Origin: CANHCC01 sp040381555
GTDB lineage: Bacteria > Bacteroidota > Bacteroidia > J057 > RFSG01
Direction of reading: 5' to 3'
DNA: 14,347 nucleotides
Assembly: GCA_040381555.1 (NCBI GenBank)
Contig: JBEIHC010000071.1
Coordinates: 1-14,347, forward strand
Under the pieces are notes generated by a model, which saw only the letters and a program-made list of their open reading frames with translations, made no database searches and was not told where the DNA came from. Shown piece by piece: positions 13,486 to 14,347 of this stretch (positions within the stretch are counted from its first letter, which is position 1; every line of letters starts with the position of its first letter). Both the position numbers and the translations under genes were made by a program.

Positions 13486-14347
13486 GACCCATTCTGGGGC
13501 GGTCCTTTCTTGGATGCATTTCATCTATAATTATGTCATCCCTACGGGATGAGCCTGCTAGGACAAATAATTTTTAAGGGTATAATTTTATTCTTGACTG
13601 GAATTAATCCTCTATTACGACCCACTTCGGGGTCGGTACATTCTTGGACACATTTCGGCTATAAATATGTCATCCCTACGGGATGAGCCTGCATGCAAAA
13701 ATAATTGAGGTTTGCTTAATTTCATTCGTAGGTGGAATTTATTGAAAACCTTACCCAATCTAGATGGGCTTGTTAATAGAAATATTGGGGGGTTGCTTAA
13801 TTCCATTTTTGGATTGGATTCATCTTCTATCACGAACCTATAAATATGCCATCCCTACGGGATGAGCCTGCTAGGACAAATAATTTGGGTAGCCATAATT
13901 CCATTCGTGCCCGGGATTCATTTTCCCTCACGAACCTATAAATATGTCATCCCTACGGGATGAGCATGCATGTGCAGATAATCGGGATTACCTAAAACCC
14001 TTTATCGACAAGATTCAATATCAAAAGATCCCTAATTCAATCTACTATTCATTGACAACAAAAAATCCCCCTATTTCAACATAAACCAAAACCTAACATG
14101 ACCCCATCGGGGTCACCTATTTATAGACCAAAAGGACGAAAGCAATTAACGACCCCATCGGGGTCGCATAGAAAAAATAAAAAATCATTTCTTGGATTGG
14201 ATTCATTTTCCATCACAATCTATAAATATGTCATCCCTACGGGATGAACCTGCTAGGACAAATAATTTGGATAGATATAATTCCATTCGTGGTCGGAATT
14301 CATTTTTCATCACAATCTATAAATATGTCATCCCTGCGGGATGAGCC
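13486..14347. repeat. array of composite palindromic repeats running off the window
   Basis: Six copies of the hairpin CATCCCTACGGGATG lie at 13537, 13671, 13850, 13948, 14232 and 14329, the last with a G for A in the loop. Most carry the same flanks: CTATAAATATGT before and AGCCTGCTAGGACAAATAAT after. Copies 3-4 and 5-6 are about 98 bp apart, so the real unit is ~98 bp and starts near ATTCCATTCGTGG. A second palindrome family, GACCC...GGGTC, occurs at 13486, 13619, 14100 and 14151. At 13486 and 13619 it is joined to the first hairpin by a similar ~37-nt link, giving a 133-134-bp composite unit. No gene is supported in this stretch. Confidence 0.93.
14100..14114. repeat. perfect palindrome GACCCCATCGGGGTC
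   Basis: Perfect 6-bp stem with loop ATC. An identical copy occurs at 14151-14165, 51 bases downstream. Both sit in the non-coding array between copies 4 and 5 of the other hairpin. Confidence 0.9.

Noticed and set aside
13615..13833. 72-codon minus-strand frame in the repeat array
   Set aside because: It spans a palindromic repeat unit and its flanks, with no coding signature beyond being open.

Overview
The window looks like a chromosomal segment of a Bacteroidota bacterium, probably from the Saprospiria/Chitinophagia side. The reasons are protein styles typical of that phylum (a short CrtZ hydroxylase, a Bacteroidota-type RNase Y operon, a propeller-OmpA outer-membrane protein), TAnnTTTG -7 promoter boxes with almost no Shine-Dalgarno sequences, and the intergenic palindromes common in that phylum (CATCCCTACGGGATG, GACCCCATCGGGGTC and AGACGCGAGGCATCGCGTCT). 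No rRNA, tRNA or CRISPR array was recognised.

Layout. 1-355 is a 102-bp tandem repeat. 633-1079 (-) is a carotenoid hydroxylase (crtZ). 1207-3088 (+) is an NFACT/RqcH ribosome-rescue protein followed by an unknown small protein. 3491-5757 (+) is an operon of a small coiled-coil protein, ZapA and RNase Y. Two strong hairpins separate it from the convergent phoH (5824-6789, -). phoH diverges from 6842-9911 (+), three genes joined by 4-base overlaps: a SAM-hydrolase-family (DUF62) protein, an ABM monooxygenase-like protein, and a secreted propeller protein with an OmpA domain.

From 9925 on the window is accessory. A 1.9-kb block carries a three-gene set that reads as a toxin-antitoxin-chaperone (TAC) module: a RelE/HigB-like putative toxin, an XRE antitoxin with a long C-terminal tail, and a SecB-like protein. 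The block is bracketed by two diverged copies (about 92% identical, offset exactly 2,100 bp) of the last ~158 bp of the ompA-like gene; the second copy is a 56-codon remnant. Next is a translationally coupled pair: a COG3440-type HNH endonuclease (putative restriction) and a MazG-type nucleotide pyrophosphohydrolase. The last ~860 bp are a gene-free array of composite palindromic repeats running off the window.

The left and middle parts do housekeeping work: ribosome quality control, division and RNA turnover, and envelope. The right part is a small putative defence island. The best candidate for a little-described system is the TAC module in its duplicated ompA-tail bracket, with the HNH-MazG pair beside it. 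All functions are inferred from sequence features read by eye; no database search was run.
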